Shown: one piece after another, positions 42,012 through 52,370 of the stretch
How positions within the stretch are numbered: position 1 is the first letter of the stretch
Layout of the letters: each line of letters begins with the position of its first letter
Assembly: GCF_003144395.1 (NCBI RefSeq)
Contig: NZ_PENZ01000007.1
Location: 62,001-126,000, forward strand
Direction of reading: 5' to 3'
DNA from: Proteus faecis
GTDB lineage: Bacteria; Pseudomonadota; Gammaproteobacteria; Enterobacterales; Enterobacteriaceae
DNA: 64,000 nt
Notes under the pieces: generated by a model
Told to the model about the DNA's origin: nothing
Databases searched by the model: none
The model's input: the letters and a program-made list of their open reading frames with translations, nothing else
Position numbers and translations under genes: made by a program

Positions 42012-43052
42012 ATGAAACTGATGCGTACCACCCTGACTAGTGTCATTGCCGCTGCGTTTTCAATGACCGCTCTTTCTGCACAGGCAACGACCTCGCTGAC
42101 TGGTGCTGGCGCAACGTTCCCTGCCCCAGTTTATGCTAAATGGGCAGATTCCTATCAGAAAGAAACGGGTAACAAAATTAACTACCAAGGCATTGGATCC
42201 TCTGGTGGTGTTAAACAAATTATTGCCAATACCGTTGATTTTGGTGCTTCTGATGCGCCATTAGCAGACGACAAATTACACGCTGACGGTTTATTCCAAT
42301 TTCCTACTGTGATTGGTGGCGTTGTTATGGCAGTCAATATTCCTGGTATCAAATCAGGTGAACTGACCTTAGATGGCGACACTATCGGTAATATCTATCT
42401 AGGCAAGATCCAAAAATGGAACGACCCTGCCATCACTAAACTCAATCCAGGCGTAAAATTACCAGACCAAAATATCGCGGTTATTCGTCGTGCTGATGGT
42501 TCAGGAACATCTTTCGTTTTCACTAGCTACTTATCAAAAGTAAACAGTGCATGGAAAGATGGCGTGGGTGCCGGCTCTACCGTTAAATGGCCAACAGGCT
42601 TAGGTGGAAAAGGGAATGATGGTATCGCAGCATTCGTTCAACGTGTACCTGGTTCAATTGGTTATGTTGAATATGCTTACGCTAAACAAAACAATCTTGC
42701 TTATACTAAATTAGTCACAGCTGACGGCGAAGTCATTGCGCCTACAGCAGACAGTTTCAGTGCTGCAGCAAGAAAAATTGATTGGAGCAAAAGCTTTGCA
42801 CAAGACCTGACTAACCAGAAAGGTGAAAATGCATGGCCGATTACTTCAACCACCTTTATCCTTGTGCATCAAACACAAAAAGATGCAGCGAAAGGTAAAG
42901 AAGTACTGAATTTCTTCAACTGGGCTTATGAGAAAGGTAATCAGGAAGCGAAAAATCTTGATTATGCTGTCTTACCAACCGAAGTTGTAGAACAAATCCG
43001 CACAGCGTGGAAAACAAGTATTAAAGACAGTAATGGTAAACCGATTTACTAA
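42012..43052 (+). CDS. pstS: Phosphate ABC transporter substrate-binding protein PstS
   Basis: Periplasmic high-affinity phosphate-binding protein. The start at 42012 behind AGGAGGG gives 346 residues, as in E. coli. The signal peptide ends ALSAQA before [19 protein letters not shown]. Phosphate-contact loops [18 protein letters not shown] and RADGSGTSF are present. First gene of pstSCAB-phoU. Confidence 0.97.
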   Translation: MKLMRTTLTSVIAAAFSMTALSAQATTSLTGAGATFPAPVYAKWADSYQKETGNKINYQGIGSSGGVKQIIANTVDFGASDAPLADDKLHADGLFQFPTVIGGVVMAVNIPGIKSGELTLDGDTIGNIYLGKIQKWNDPAITKLNPGVKLPDQNIAVIRRADGSGTSFVFTSYLSKVNSAWKDGVGAGSTVKWPTGLGGKGNDGIAAFVQRVPGSIGYVEYAYAKQNNLAYTKLVTADGEVIAPTADSFSAAARKIDWSKSFAQDLTNQKGENAWPITSTTFILVHQTQKDAAKGKEVLNFFNWAYEKGNQEAKNLDYAVLPTEVVEQIRTAWKTSIKDSNGKPIY

Positions 43053-43088
43053 TAAAACGGCAACCATTAAGAAATTAGTTAACGTTCA

Positions 43089-43107
43089 CCCCCTGTAAAA
43101 CAGGGGG
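43089..43107 (+). promoter_or_regulatory. pstS-pstC intercistronic hairpin
   Basis: CCCCCTG-TAAAA-CAGGGGG lacks a U-tract, so it is more likely to protect the 3' end of the pstS mRNA or attenuate partly than to fully terminate. This would favour more PstS than permease. Confidence 0.65.
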
Positions 43108-43128
43108 TAATAAATTAAAAGAGGCTTT

Positions 43129-44088
43129 ATGGCCGAGCACACAACGGTAATAAAGGCCCCTAGTAAACGAGGGGACGTTATTTTCAGCGCACTGGTTCGT
43201 CTAGCTGCGTTGATTACGCTTTTGCTTTTAACAGGTATCATTGTTTCACTGATTTTTGCTTCATGGCCAAGTATTCAACAATTTGGCCTGTCATTTTTAT
43301 GGTCTAAAGAGTGGGATCCTCCTGCACAGGAATTTGGTGCATTAGTACCGATCTACGGTACCATTGTGACCTCAGTCATCGCATTGATTATTGCTGTTCC
43401 TGTCAGCTTTGGTATCGCCCTTTTCTTAACTGAATTAGCACCTAATTGGTTAAAACGCCCATTAGGTATTGCGATTGAGCTACTGGCCGCTATCCCAAGT
43501 ATTGTTTATGGTATGTGGGGACTGTTTGTCTTTGCACCGCTATTTGCAACCTATTTCCAAGAGCCTGTCGGTAATGTGCTCTCTTCTATACCTATCGTTG
43601 GTGAGCTTTTCTCTGGACCGGCTTTTGGTATCGGTATCTTAGCTGCGGGCGTTATTCTCGCTATCATGATTATTCCTTATATCGCTTCAGTAATGCGTGA
43701 TGTGTTTGAACAGACACCGGTCATGATGAAAGAGTCGGCCTACGGCATTGGCTGTACAACATGGGAAGTGATTTGGAATATTGTTCTACCTTATACCCGT
43801 AATGGTGTTATCGGTGGTGTTATGTTGGGATTAGGACGTGCCTTAGGTGAAACCATGGCAGTAACCTTTATCATCGGTAATACCTACCAATTAGACTCAG
43901 CCTCACTGTTTATGCCAGGTAACAGTATTACGTCTGCATTAGCAAACGAATTTGCTGAAGCAGAAACGGGATTACACACCGCTGCATTAATGGAATTAGG
44001 GCTTATCTTATTTGTCATCACCTTTATCGTTCTTGCGATTTCTAAGTTTATGACATTACGTTTATCAAAAAATGAAGGGGCGCGCTGA
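43129..44088 (+). CDS. pstC: Phosphate ABC transporter permease PstC
   Basis: 319-residue inner-membrane permease with six main hydrophobic segments and the ABC EAA loop ([30 protein letters not shown]). Works with PstA and PstB. One base separates its stop from the pstA start. Confidence 0.97.
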   Translation: MAEHTTVIKAPSKRGDVIFSALVRLAALITLLLLTGIIVSLIFASWPSIQQFGLSFLWSKEWDPPAQEFGALVPIYGTIVTSVIALIIAVPVSFGIALFLTELAPNWLKRPLGIAIELLAAIPSIVYGMWGLFVFAPLFATYFQEPVGNVLSSIPIVGELFSGPAFGIGILAAGVILAIMIIPYIASVMRDVFEQTPVMMKESAYGIGCTTWEVIWNIVLPYTRNGVIGGVMLGLGRALGETMAVTFIIGNTYQLDSASLFMPGNSITSALANEFAEAETGLHTAALMELGLILFVITFIVLAISKFMTLRLSKNEGAR

Positions 44089-44089
44089 T

Positions 44090-44992
44090 ATGTCTAAAAC
44101 ATCCTCTTCTTCATTACGAGTTCAAACAGAAAACGAACTGCGTGTACGCCATAAACGCCAACTTTGGCGTCGTCAAAAAAACCGTATCGCGCTGTTTTTA
44201 TCTGTCTCGACTATGGCATTTGGCCTTTTCTGGTTAACGTGGATTTTATTCTCTACGTTCACCAAAGGCTTTGATGGCATGTCAATTGCGCTTTTTACAG
44301 AAATGACTCCTCCGCCGAATACTGATGGTGGTGGATTGGCGAACGCCATTGCTGGTAGTGGATTACTGATTTTGTGGGCGACAGTTATTGGAACACCGTT
44401 AGGTATTCTTGCAGGCATTTATCTTGCTGAATATGGTCGTCGTTCATGGCTTGCTGAAACTACACGTTTTATTAACGATATTTTGCTGTCAGCGCCATCA
44501 ATTGTTGTCGGACTCTTTGTCTACACCATTGTTGTTGCACAGATGCAGCACTTTTCAGGATGGGCGGGAATTATCGCATTAGCGTTACTGCAAATTCCTA
44601 TCGTGATACGTACCACTGAAAATATGTTGAAGTTAGTACCTGATAGCTTACGCGAAGCCGCTTACGCATTAGGAACACCAAAGTGGAAAATGATCTCTAA
44701 AATCACCTTAAAAGCCTCGGTATCAGGCATTATCACGGGTGTGTTATTAGCGATTGCACGTATTGCAGGTGAAACGGCACCACTGTTATTTACTTCACTA
44801 TCAAATCAATTCTGGAGCACAGACTTAAACGAACCGATAGCTAACTTACCTGTGACTATCTTTAAGTTCGCCATGAGTCCTTTTGCACAATGGCAAGAGC
44901 TTGCTTGGGCTGGCGTATTACTTATCACCCTCTGTGTTCTATTTATCAATATTATTGCGCGCGTGCTGTTTGCTAAACGCAAGCACGGTTAA
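44090..44992 (+). CDS. pstA: Phosphate ABC transporter permease PstA
   Basis: Second membrane subunit of the phosphate importer. The start at 44090 (MSKTSSSS) gives 300 residues (296 in E. coli) and has AAGGGG upstream; a start at 44072 would overlap pstC. Contains [19 protein letters not shown] and the EAA loop [26 protein letters not shown]. Confidence 0.96.
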   Translation: MSKTSSSSLRVQTENELRVRHKRQLWRRQKNRIALFLSVSTMAFGLFWLTWILFSTFTKGFDGMSIALFTEMTPPPNTDGGGLANAIAGSGLLILWATVIGTPLGILAGIYLAEYGRRSWLAETTRFINDILLSAPSIVVGLFVYTIVVAQMQHFSGWAGIIALALLQIPIVIRTTENMLKLVPDSLREAAYALGTPKWKMISKITLKASVSGIITGVLLAIARIAGETAPLLFTSLSNQFWSTDLNEPIANLPVTIFKFAMSPFAQWQELAWAGVLLITLCVLFINIIARVLFAKRKHG

Positions 44993-45021
44993 CGCAGAAA
45001 GTTAAGCAAGAGAGACGTTGA

Positions 45022-45798
<777 letters not shown>

Positions 45799-45812
45799 TA
45801 ACGAGGCAATCA

Positions 45813-46547
45813 ATGGATAATTTAAACCACAACAAGCATATTTCTGGTCAATTTAATGCTGAGTTAGAGCATATCCGTACCGAGCTGATGGTTATGGGTG
45901 GGCTTGTTGAAGAGCAACTGAAAAAAGCCATTATGGCAATGCATAATCAAGATCAGGCATTGGCAAATGAAGTTATTCAAGGTGACCATAACGTCAATAT
46001 GATGGAAGTCGCCATTGATGATGCGTGTATGCGAATTATTGCTAAACGCCAGCCAACCGCGAGTGACTTACGTTTAATTATGGCGATATCAAAAACGATC
46101 GCTGAACTAGAACGTATCGGTGATGTTGCTGAAAAAATCTGTAAAACTGCGCTTGAAAAGTTTTCACACCAGCATCAACCTTTACTCGTGAGTTTAGAAT
46201 CTTTAGGCCAACACGCCATACAAATGCTTCATGATGTTCTTGATGCGTTTGCACGTATGGACTTGGATGAAGCCGTCCGCATCTATCGTGAAGACGCTAA
46301 AATTGATAACGAATATGAGGGAATTGTCCGTCAATTAATGACTTATATGATGGAAGATCCTCGCACTATTCCAAGTGTGTTAACCGCACTATTTTGTGCA
46401 CGTTCAATTGAACGCATTGGCGACCGTTGCCAGAACATTTGTGAGTTTATTTTCTATTACGTAAAAGGTCATGATTTCCGCCATTTAGGTGGCGACCAAG
46501 TAGAAAAAATGCTCACCAAAAGTGACGACAGCAACACCTCTAATTAA
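45813..46547 (+). CDS. phoU: Phosphate signalling protein PhoU
   Basis: 244-residue protein of two three-helix bundles, each with the conserved E/D...R..D metal-binding pattern ([10 protein letters not shown] and [10 protein letters not shown]). Links Pst activity to PhoR signalling and limits phosphate uptake. Ends the operon at a strong terminator. phoB/phoR are not in the window. Confidence 0.97.
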   Translation: MDNLNHNKHISGQFNAELEHIRTELMVMGGLVEEQLKKAIMAMHNQDQALANEVIQGDHNVNMMEVAIDDACMRIIAKRQPTASDLRLIMAISKTIAELERIGDVAEKICKTALEKFSHQHQPLLVSLESLGQHAIQMLHDVLDAFARMDLDEAVRIYREDAKIDNEYEGIVRQLMTYMMEDPRTIPSVLTALFCARSIERIGDRCQNICEFIFYYVKGHDFRHLGGDQVEKMLTKSDDSNTSN

Positions 46548-46572
46548 ATTTATCTCTCTTTTTCTTTTCTTC

Positions 46573-46604
46573 AAAACAGCGACGCTTATGTCGCTGTTTT
46601 TTTA
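46573..46604 (+). terminator. pst-phoU operon terminator
   Basis: An 11-bp stem AAAACAGCGAC/GTCGCTGTTTT with a 6-base loop is followed by TTTT. Confidence 0.9.
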
Positions 46605-46761
46605 TTTTCTCATCAATTAATCCCCTTATAGCTCAACACGTTTTCTCATCTTATTCCTTAAAAGCATATAGATATCAATTTTTATTATTTTATGAACTTA
46701 GATCAACTTGATAGCGTGATATCCAACATAACGATGATAATTCTTTTCTTTGGGGTGAATA

Positions 46762-47601
46762 ATGAAATTACGTGTTTTGGCAACAGCATTAATTGCAGGC
46801 TCGGTGCTTTTCTCAGGTATTGCAAAAGCAGATAAACTCGATGATATAAAAAAAGCAGGTGTAGTACGTATCGCGATCTTTGATAGCAATCCTCCTTTTG
46901 GTTTTATTGATCCTCAAACCAAAAAACTGGCAGGTTATGATGCGGATATCGCTAATGAAATCGCCAACGATTTAGGTGTAAAACTGGAACTGCGTCCAAC
47001 AAACCCAGCAAACCGTATCCCTCTTTTAAGTTCTAAGAAAGTTGATTTAATCGCAGCTAACTTCACTATTACCGATGAACGCGCTAAGCAGGTTGATTTC
47101 TCTATTCCTTACTTTGCAACGGGGCAAAAATTTATTGCTCGTAAAGGGGTGTTAACTAATCCAGAACAAATTCATTCACTGCGTATTGGTGCCGATAAGG
47201 GTACCGTTCAAGAAATCACTTTACGTGAACGTTATCCTGACACCAAAGTCATCTCTTATGACGATACACCACTCGCTTTTGCTGCATTACGTAATGGTAA
47301 CGTACAAGCCATCACACAAGATGATGCAAAATTAGTGGGTTTATTAGCAAATCTTCCTGATGCCATTAAAGCAGATTTTGAAATTTCACCGTTTAGCATC
47401 ACCCGCGAATACCAAGCAGTTGCAGCAGCTAAAGGTGAAGAGCGTTTAATTAATGAAATTAATAACACGCTATTAAGATTGGAAAAAGAAGGTAAAGCAG
47501 ACGAAATCTACAACCGTTGGTTTGGCCCTGAAACAAAATCAGCTCAGCCTCGTGGCGATTTCAAATTTGCTCCACTATCAGAGCAAACACCACAATCTTG
47601 A
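46762..47601 (+). CDS. Amino-acid ABC transporter substrate-binding protein
   Basis: 279-residue periplasmic binding protein of family 3 (GltI/HisJ type). The signal peptide ends around GIAKA. The family signature GYDADIANEIANDLGVKLELRP and DLIAANFTITDERAKQVDFSIPYF are clear. The ligand is probably a polar amino acid, perhaps glutamate or aspartate by general resemblance, but this is not certain. Two permease genes follow and no ATPase. A hairpin separates it from the permeases. Confidence 0.87.
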   Translation: MKLRVLATALIAGSVLFSGIAKADKLDDIKKAGVVRIAIFDSNPPFGFIDPQTKKLAGYDADIANEIANDLGVKLELRPTNPANRIPLLSSKKVDLIAANFTITDERAKQVDFSIPYFATGQKFIARKGVLTNPEQIHSLRIGADKGTVQEITLRERYPDTKVISYDDTPLAFAALRNGNVQAITQDDAKLVGLLANLPDAIKADFEISPFSITREYQAVAAAKGEERLINEINNTLLRLEKEGKADEIYNRWFGPETKSAQPRGDFKFAPLSEQTPQS

Positions 47602-47665
47602 TCCTTAAAGCGTAATAACTTTCTTCTTCCATTAAAAACAAAGTTATTCCTTTATTAAAACACCT

Positions 47666-47683
47666 ACCCCGCATCTGCGGGGT
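47666..47683 (+). promoter_or_regulatory. Hairpin between binding protein and permeases
   Basis: ACCCCGC-ATCT-GCGGGGT without a following U-run. The place suggests partial termination or mRNA protection giving more binding protein than permease. Confidence 0.55.
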
Positions 47684-47708
47684 TTGGTGCCTACAATAGG
47701 CCTACTAT

Positions 47709-48446
47709 ATGTTTGAGCAATTTCTTTCACAGTACCTTCTTGAGTCACACTATTTAAGCTGGCTCTGGAACGGTTTTCTAATCACCTTGCTTATCTCTTT
47801 TTGGACTATTGTCATTGCAACATTAATGAGTTTCGCCCTTAGTGCTGCAAGAGATAGTGCGTTTGCACCATTACGCTGGTTAGCCACTGCTTATACTTCA
47901 CTATTTCGTAATACTCCACTGTTAGTACAGTTGTTCTTTTGGTATTTCGCCTCAGGAGAAATTCTGCCACAAAGCGCCATGATGTGGTTAAACACACCTC
48001 ATGAGATTGTATTCTTAGGTGTAACGCTTTCTTGGCCTTCTTTTGAGTTTTTAGCTGGTATTGTGGGTCTGACATTTTACTCAACGCCATTTATTGCCGA
48101 AGAGCTAAGAGCGGGTATTCAAGGTGTTAAACAAGGGCAAAAATATGCCGCTTTAGCTCTAGGCTTAACACCGTGGCAATCTATGCGTTATGTGATTTTA
48201 CCTCAAGCCTTTCGTATTGCTCTGCCTCCTTTGTTAGGTCAATACATGAATATAATAAAAAACTCATCACTGACTATGGCTATTGGTGTTGCGGAGCTTT
48301 CTTACGCATCAAGACAAGTCGAAACAGAATCATTACGAACCTTTGAAGCCTTTGGTGTCGCAACCATTCTTTATATTGCGGCGATAGCTTTAATGGAGGC
48401 TTGGGGACAATGGCATCAGCAACGTAAATTAGCACAAGGGTATTAA
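47709..48446 (+). CDS. Amino-acid ABC transporter permease, first
   Basis: 245-residue permease of the HisM/GltJ family. Visible are hydrophobic N-terminal helices, FRNTPLLVQLFFWYF and the EAA loop KYAALALGLTPWQSMRYVILPQAFRIALPPL. One base separates it from the next permease. It should form a heterodimer with that partner. Confidence 0.88.
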   Translation: MFEQFLSQYLLESHYLSWLWNGFLITLLISFWTIVIATLMSFALSAARDSAFAPLRWLATAYTSLFRNTPLLVQLFFWYFASGEILPQSAMMWLNTPHEIVFLGVTLSWPSFEFLAGIVGLTFYSTPFIAEELRAGIQGVKQGQKYAALALGLTPWQSMRYVILPQAFRIALPPLLGQYMNIIKNSSLTMAIGVAELSYASRQVETESLRTFEAFGVATILYIAAIALMEAWGQWHQQRKLAQGY

Positions 48447-48447
48447 T

Positions 48448-49200
48448 ATGGACTTTACTGTTATTGCTGATAACTGGCAGTACTTACTCTTCGGTGCTTA
48501 TCCTGATGGGCCTTTAGAAGGTGCAGCGCTGACCGTGTTTATCAGTATCATTGCGGGTATTGCATCTATTATTTTAGGTACCTTAGGTGGTATTGCTCTG
48601 GCTATGCTCCGAGGTATCTGGGTTAATCTTTTTGCGGCTTTTTTAGGCTTTTTTCGTGCTATTCCTGTCATTATGTTGATATTTTGGGTCTATTTTATCT
48701 TACCTGTTGTATTAGGGATGGAAATACCTGAAATCACGACTGTAATTTGTGCATTAGCGTTAATTACATCGTCTTATATTGCACATGGCGTGAAAGCGGG
48801 GATTTTGGCGATTGGAAAAGGGCAATGGCAGGCTGGATTATCTTTAGGCTTTAATCGCTGGCAAGTGCTGTGGTATATCGTATTACCACAAGCATTACGC
48901 ATGATGGTACCTTCGTTTATTAATCAGTGGATAGCCTTAATCAAAGATACTTCATTAGCTTATGTAGTCGGTGTAGGTGAGCTTTCGTTCTTAGCGACAC
49001 AAGTCAATAACCGCAGCATGGTTTATCCAATGGAAGTCTTTCTGTTCGTTGCTTTTATCTATTTTGTTCTCTGTTTTTCATTGGAAATTATTGCCAATAG
49101 AATTGCGAAATTATTTTCCACACAAAAAGAAAAACGCCCTTTTTGGCAAATGATATTACCGTTTAGAAAAAAATATTTCACCGAAAAAAGTTTAGGCTAA
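48448..49200 (+). CDS. Amino-acid ABC transporter permease, second
   Basis: 250-residue permease of the HisQ/GltK family with FFRAIPVIMLIFWVYF and the EAA loop QWQAGLSLGFNRWQVLWYIVLPQALRMMVPS. It has a basic cytoplasmic tail. No ATPase gene follows; the transcript ends at the hairpin at 49207. The ATPase must be supplied from elsewhere. Confidence 0.88.
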   Translation: MDFTVIADNWQYLLFGAYPDGPLEGAALTVFISIIAGIASIILGTLGGIALAMLRGIWVNLFAAFLGFFRAIPVIMLIFWVYFILPVVLGMEIPEITTVICALALITSSYIAHGVKAGILAIGKGQWQAGLSLGFNRWQVLWYIVLPQALRMMVPSFINQWIALIKDTSLAYVVGVGELSFLATQVNNRSMVYPMEVFLFVAFIYFVLCFSLEIIANRIAKLFSTQKEKRPFWQMILPFRKKYFTEKSLG

Positions 49201-49206
49201 TAATAT

Positions 49207-49234
49207 GATAAGGCTAAAGCAATTTAGCCTTATC
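49207..49234. terminator. Bidirectional hairpin terminator
   Basis: A perfect 12-bp stem GATAAGGCTAAA/TTTAGCCTTATC with GCAA loop lies between convergent transporter and DUF1240 genes. AT-rich flanks let it serve both. Confidence 0.75.
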
Positions 49235-49267
49235 ATTATGTTTAACTTCAACAAAGCCTAATGGATG

Positions 49268-49675
49268 CTAATCACGACATAACATTGGTGATACTACATA
49301 AGCATTTGATTTAGCGAAGGATCCCTTTTCACAAACAACATACCCCTTAGAAAGTAAGTCTTTTTCAACATAGCGAGAAAAGAAAAAGCTAAAGAGACAT
49401 CCAAAAATAAAAAATAAGAGAAAAGAGAACATTATTTTTTTACTTTCTTTTAGTGTCCTTTTTTTAGGGGGCGGAAAAACCAGCAAATAGAGAAGATAAA
49501 AAACAGATGGCACCGTAAATAAAAAAACTGATGTTTTAAATGAGGATCTGATTTTTTCAGAAAGAGAAAAATAATCAACATAACTTTCTATTGAGATAAA
49601 TAATTCAATAGAGAAAAAAACGAATAAGATACCTGAAACTAAATAGATTATCTTTATTATATTCTTACCTGACAC
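49268..49675 (-). CDS. DUF1240-like small membrane protein
   Basis: 135-residue membrane protein with about three hydrophobic segments (near residues 7-27, 45-66 and 80-99) and a C-terminal soluble tail CEKGSFAKSNAYVVSPMLC with two cysteines. This pattern resembles DUF1240 proteins of Proteus, Photorhabdus and Yersinia, by my recollection. The start is GTG at 49675 with GGAG seven bases upstream. It lies 25 bases from, and divergent to, a truncated yoeB. No function is known. Confidence 0.7.
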   Translation of the reverse strand: MSGKNIIKIIYLVSGILFVFFSIELFISIESYVDYFSLSEKIRSSFKTSVFLFTVPSVFYLLYLLVFPPPKKRTLKESKKIMFSFLLFFIFGCLFSFFFSRYVEKDLLSKGYVVCEKGSFAKSNAYVVSPMLCRD

Positions 49676-49700
49676 TCCCTATCTCCTTTTTTATTCCTAA

Positions 49701-49862
49701 AAAGATATTAAAAGAACACCGTTTAGCGGAATAGGTAAACTCGAGCCCTTGAAACATAATTTAACAGGTTTTTGGTCAAGACGGATCACGGATGAACATC
49801 GTCTCATCTACCGTATTACTGATCCCGCTATAGAAATTGCATCATGTCGATACCATGACTAG
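49701..49862 (+). pseudogene. yoeB: YoeB toxin relic (C-terminal 53 codons)
   Basis: An in-frame stretch of 53 codons ends at TAG and has no start codon. It contains PLKHNLTGFWSRRITDEHR and ends ASCRYHD, unmistakably the C-terminal two-thirds of the YoeB mRNA interferase. Active-site residues equivalent to E. coli Glu46, Arg65 and His83 remain, but the first ~31 residues are missing and a stop codon (TAA) lies directly before 49701. The cognate yefM is absent. It is a deleted toxin-antitoxin module, too short to appear as a normal ORF. Confidence 0.88.
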
Positions 49863-49933
49863 CCTCCTTACATTTATCCCGTTTAACTCTTAAAGGATCT
49901 CAACCTATTTTTAAGCTTTAGATTTTCCCCTCC

Positions 49934-49949
49934 ACGCAATCGATTACTT
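49934..49949. promoter_or_regulatory. PurR-like operator upstream of adeP
   Basis: ACGCAATCGATTACTT matches 12 of 16 positions of ACGCAAACGTTTGCGT and lies 71 bases before the adeP start. Weaker than the site at xanP, but the target is again a purine permease. Confidence 0.5.
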
Positions 49950-50019
49950 TTTTAGGTGCAGTTCTGATTTTATTTGTGTAGGATAAAGCGAAAAACATTT
50001 TTTTTGGGATCTTTTGTCT

Positions 50020-51378
50020 ATGAGCATGTCATCACCAAATTCTGGTTCACAGGGTTTGCTCCAACGTGTGTTTAAGCTACAGGAACACGGTACAAACGCT
50101 CGCACTGAACTGATTGCGGGTATCACGACTTTCTTAACGATGGTTTATATTATCTTCGTTAACCCTCAAATTCTCGCCGCTGCCAATATGGATATCAAAG
50201 CCGTCTTCGTAACGACCTGCTTAATTGCGGCTTTTGGTAGTATTTTAATGGGATTAGTGGCTAATTTACCTATCGCCGTTGCCCCAGCTATGGGTCTAAA
50301 TGCCTTTTTTGCCTTTGTCGTTGTTGGCGCAATGGGCTACTCATGGGAAGTTGCGATGGGCGCGATTTTCTGGGGTGCAGTAGGCCTGTTTTTACTAACT
50401 CTCTTTCGTATTCGCTATTGGATAATTGCCCATATTCCACTGAGTTTGCGTGTTGGTATTACGAGCGGTATCGGCCTTTTTATCGCCATGATGGGCTTAA
50501 AAAATTCCGGTATTATTGTTCCTAATAATGACACTATCGTGACTATCGGTAATTTTGCGTCTCATAACGTATTATTAGGTGCATTAGGCTTTTTCATTAT
50601 CGCTATTCTTGCTGCTCGTAATATCCATGCCGCAATCCTTATCTCAATTGTTATCACCACTGTCATTGGTCTTCTCTTAGGGGATGTTCAATATCAAGGT
50701 ATCTTTGCTATGCCACCTTCCATCACGACCGTGGTAGGTAAAGTGGATATTGTTGGCGCGTTAGATATCGGCCTTTCTGGTGTGATTTTTGCCTTTATGT
50801 TGGTTAACTTATTTGACTCATCAGGCACTTTAATTGGTGTCACTGATAAAGCGGGTTTAACTGATGACAAAGGCAAGTTTCCACGGATGAAACAAGCATT
50901 ATATGTCGATAGCTTAAGCTCTGTTGCAGGCTCCGCAATGGGAACATCGTCTGTCACGGCTTTTATCGAAAGCACTTCGGGTGTTTCTGTCGGCGGTCGT
51001 ACAGGTTTAACTGCAGTTGTTGTCGGTATTCTTTTCTTACTCGCGATCTTCTTATCACCACTCGCAGGCATGGTACCAAGCTACGCAACGGCTGGCGCAC
51101 TGATTTATGTGGGCGTATTAATGACATCCAGCCTTACGCGCGTGAAATGGGATGACTTAACAGAATCTGTTCCAGCCTTTATTACCGCTGTCATGATGCC
51201 ATTTAGCTTCTCAATTACTGAAGGTATTGCACTTGGTTTTATTGCCTATTGTGTGATGAAAGTGGGTACTTTCCGTTGGAAAGAAATTAATCTATGCGTT
51301 GTGATTGTTTCACTGCTATTTATTTTAAAAATATTACTGATTGATACTCATGTGATTGATTTAAATTCTTTATTCTAA
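50020..51378 (+). CDS. adeP: Adenine permease AdeP
   Basis: High-affinity adenine:H+ symporter of the NCS2 AzgA-like branch, closest to E. coli AdeP (YieG/PurP). The start ATG at 50020 is best spaced from GGGAT and gives 452 residues (445 in E. coli). Signatures are ELIAGITTFLTMVYIIFVNP, APAMGLNAFFAFVVV, LVNLFDSSGTLIGVTDKAG and GTSSVTAFIESTSGVSVGGRTGL. It has about 13 membrane segments. Paralogues AdeQ and GhxP are possible but less similar as I recall them. Confidence 0.9.
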   Translation: MSMSSPNSGSQGLLQRVFKLQEHGTNARTELIAGITTFLTMVYIIFVNPQILAAANMDIKAVFVTTCLIAAFGSILMGLVANLPIAVAPAMGLNAFFAFVVVGAMGYSWEVAMGAIFWGAVGLFLLTLFRIRYWIIAHIPLSLRVGITSGIGLFIAMMGLKNSGIIVPNNDTIVTIGNFASHNVLLGALGFFIIAILAARNIHAAILISIVITTVIGLLLGDVQYQGIFAMPPSITTVVGKVDIVGALDIGLSGVIFAFMLVNLFDSSGTLIGVTDKAGLTDDKGKFPRMKQALYVDSLSSVAGSAMGTSSVTAFIESTSGVSVGGRTGLTAVVVGILFLLAIFLSPLAGMVPSYATAGALIYVGVLMTSSLTRVKWDDLTESVPAFITAVMMPFSFSITEGIALGFIAYCVMKVGTFRWKEINLCVVIVSLLFILKILLIDTHVIDLNSLF

Positions 51379-51413
51379 TATTCAATAAATTAAGATCACG
51401 ATGATACAGATAA

Positions 51414-51440
51414 AACGGCACCAATAACGTGCCGTTTTTT
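51414..51440 (+). terminator. adeP terminator
   Basis: AACGGCAC/GTGCCGTT stem with a 7-base loop and a T-run. Confidence 0.85.
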
Positions 51441-51458
51441 ATAAGAAAAGAGGTAATT

Positions 51459-51770
51459 ATGAATGTAATTCTACAAGTCGATTTCCCGTATCATGGTCCT
51501 TTCGATAATGAAATGACACAAGCTATGGATGCATTATCTGCATCAATCAACCAAGAGCCTGGCTTTATTTGGAAAATTTGGACTGAAAATAAAGAAACAC
51601 AAAAAGCGGGAGGTATTTATCTTTTTGATTCAAAAGAAAACGCTCAAGCTTATTTAGAGAAACACAGCGCTCGATTAAAATCTTTTGGTATCACAGAAGT
51701 GCGTGGTGATATTTTTGCAGTAAATCAAGCGTTAAGCTTAAAAAATCACGCCTCTTTTTTGGCTAAATAG
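51459..51770 (+). CDS. YdhR-like monooxygenase
   Basis: 103-residue protein with the YdhR fold (dimeric alpha+beta barrel): MNVILQVDFPYHGPF, EPGFIWKIWTENKETQKAGGIYLF and YLEKHSARLKSFGI. Pfam calls the group putative mono-oxygenases; the true substrate is not known. Start at 51459 with AAGAGG upstream. The gene is monocistronic, bounded by two terminators. Confidence 0.85.
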   Translation: MNVILQVDFPYHGPFDNEMTQAMDALSASINQEPGFIWKIWTENKETQKAGGIYLFDSKENAQAYLEKHSARLKSFGITEVRGDIFAVNQALSLKNHASFLAK

Positions 51771-51772
51771 CT

Positions 51773-51807
51773 AAAAGCACAAGTGTTATATACCACTTGT
51801 GCCTTTC
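51773..51807. terminator. Bidirectional terminator
   Basis: GCACAAGTG/CACTTGTGC with 8-base loop; flanks AAAA and CTTTCT. It separates the ydhR-like gene from the convergent GNAT gene. Confidence 0.8.
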
Positions 51808-51819
51808 TATTTGCTGCAA

Positions 51820-52368
51820 TCACTCTACTTTCGAAGGCAACAACAAACCAAAAATAATCGAATCAGAAATCTCATCACCAACTATCCAACGCTGTTTTAG
51901 ATATCCTTCTTGTTCAAAACCTAATTTCATTAACAACGTAGCTGAAGCTTTATTATCAGGGTGAATATCGGCTTCTAAACGACGAACAGATAAATGCGTT
52001 TGGAGATACGTGATAAACGCAACCATAGCTTCTTTCATTATCCCCCTGCCTTGATAAGCCGTATCAAGACAATATCCAATTTCACCACGTCGTGAATTAG
52101 GGTAATGATTAAAGAAAACACACATCCCCATAAGTGCATTTGTTGCTTTATCTATCACGGCTAAACGCAGATACTCTTTTCTTTCCATATGAGTGATATC
52201 TTGAATGATATCTTCCTGCGCCTCTTGCAGTGATTGCCAAGGAAGATGACTCCAGTAGCGCGTCACTTCAGGTGAGCTCATGATCTTAAACCAATTTTCG
52301 GCATCCCCCATTTCAAAAGGACGCAATCTTAATCTTTCTGTTTCAACCTGAATATCAGCGTAACGCAT
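51820..52368 (-). CDS. GNAT family N-acetyltransferase (RimJ/RimL type)
   Basis: 182-residue acetyltransferase beginning YADIQVETERLRLRPFEMGDAENWF, with the acetyl-CoA loop GYCLDTAYQGRGIMKEAM and a C-terminal SATLLMKLGFEQEGYLKQRW. This is the RimJ/RimL-like GNAT group, which modifies protein N-termini or small molecules. It starts 2 bases after the glycosyltransferase gene, so they are probably an operon; a role on the same pathway is inference. Confidence 0.87.
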   Translation of the reverse strand: MRYADIQVETERLRLRPFEMGDAENWFKIMSSPEVTRYWSHLPWQSLQEAQEDIIQDITHMERKEYLRLAVIDKATNALMGMCVFFNHYPNSRRGEIGYCLDTAYQGRGIMKEAMVAFITYLQTHLSVRRLEADIHPDNKASATLLMKLGFEQEGYLKQRWIVGDEISDSIIFGLLLPSKVE

Positions 52369-52370
52369 CT

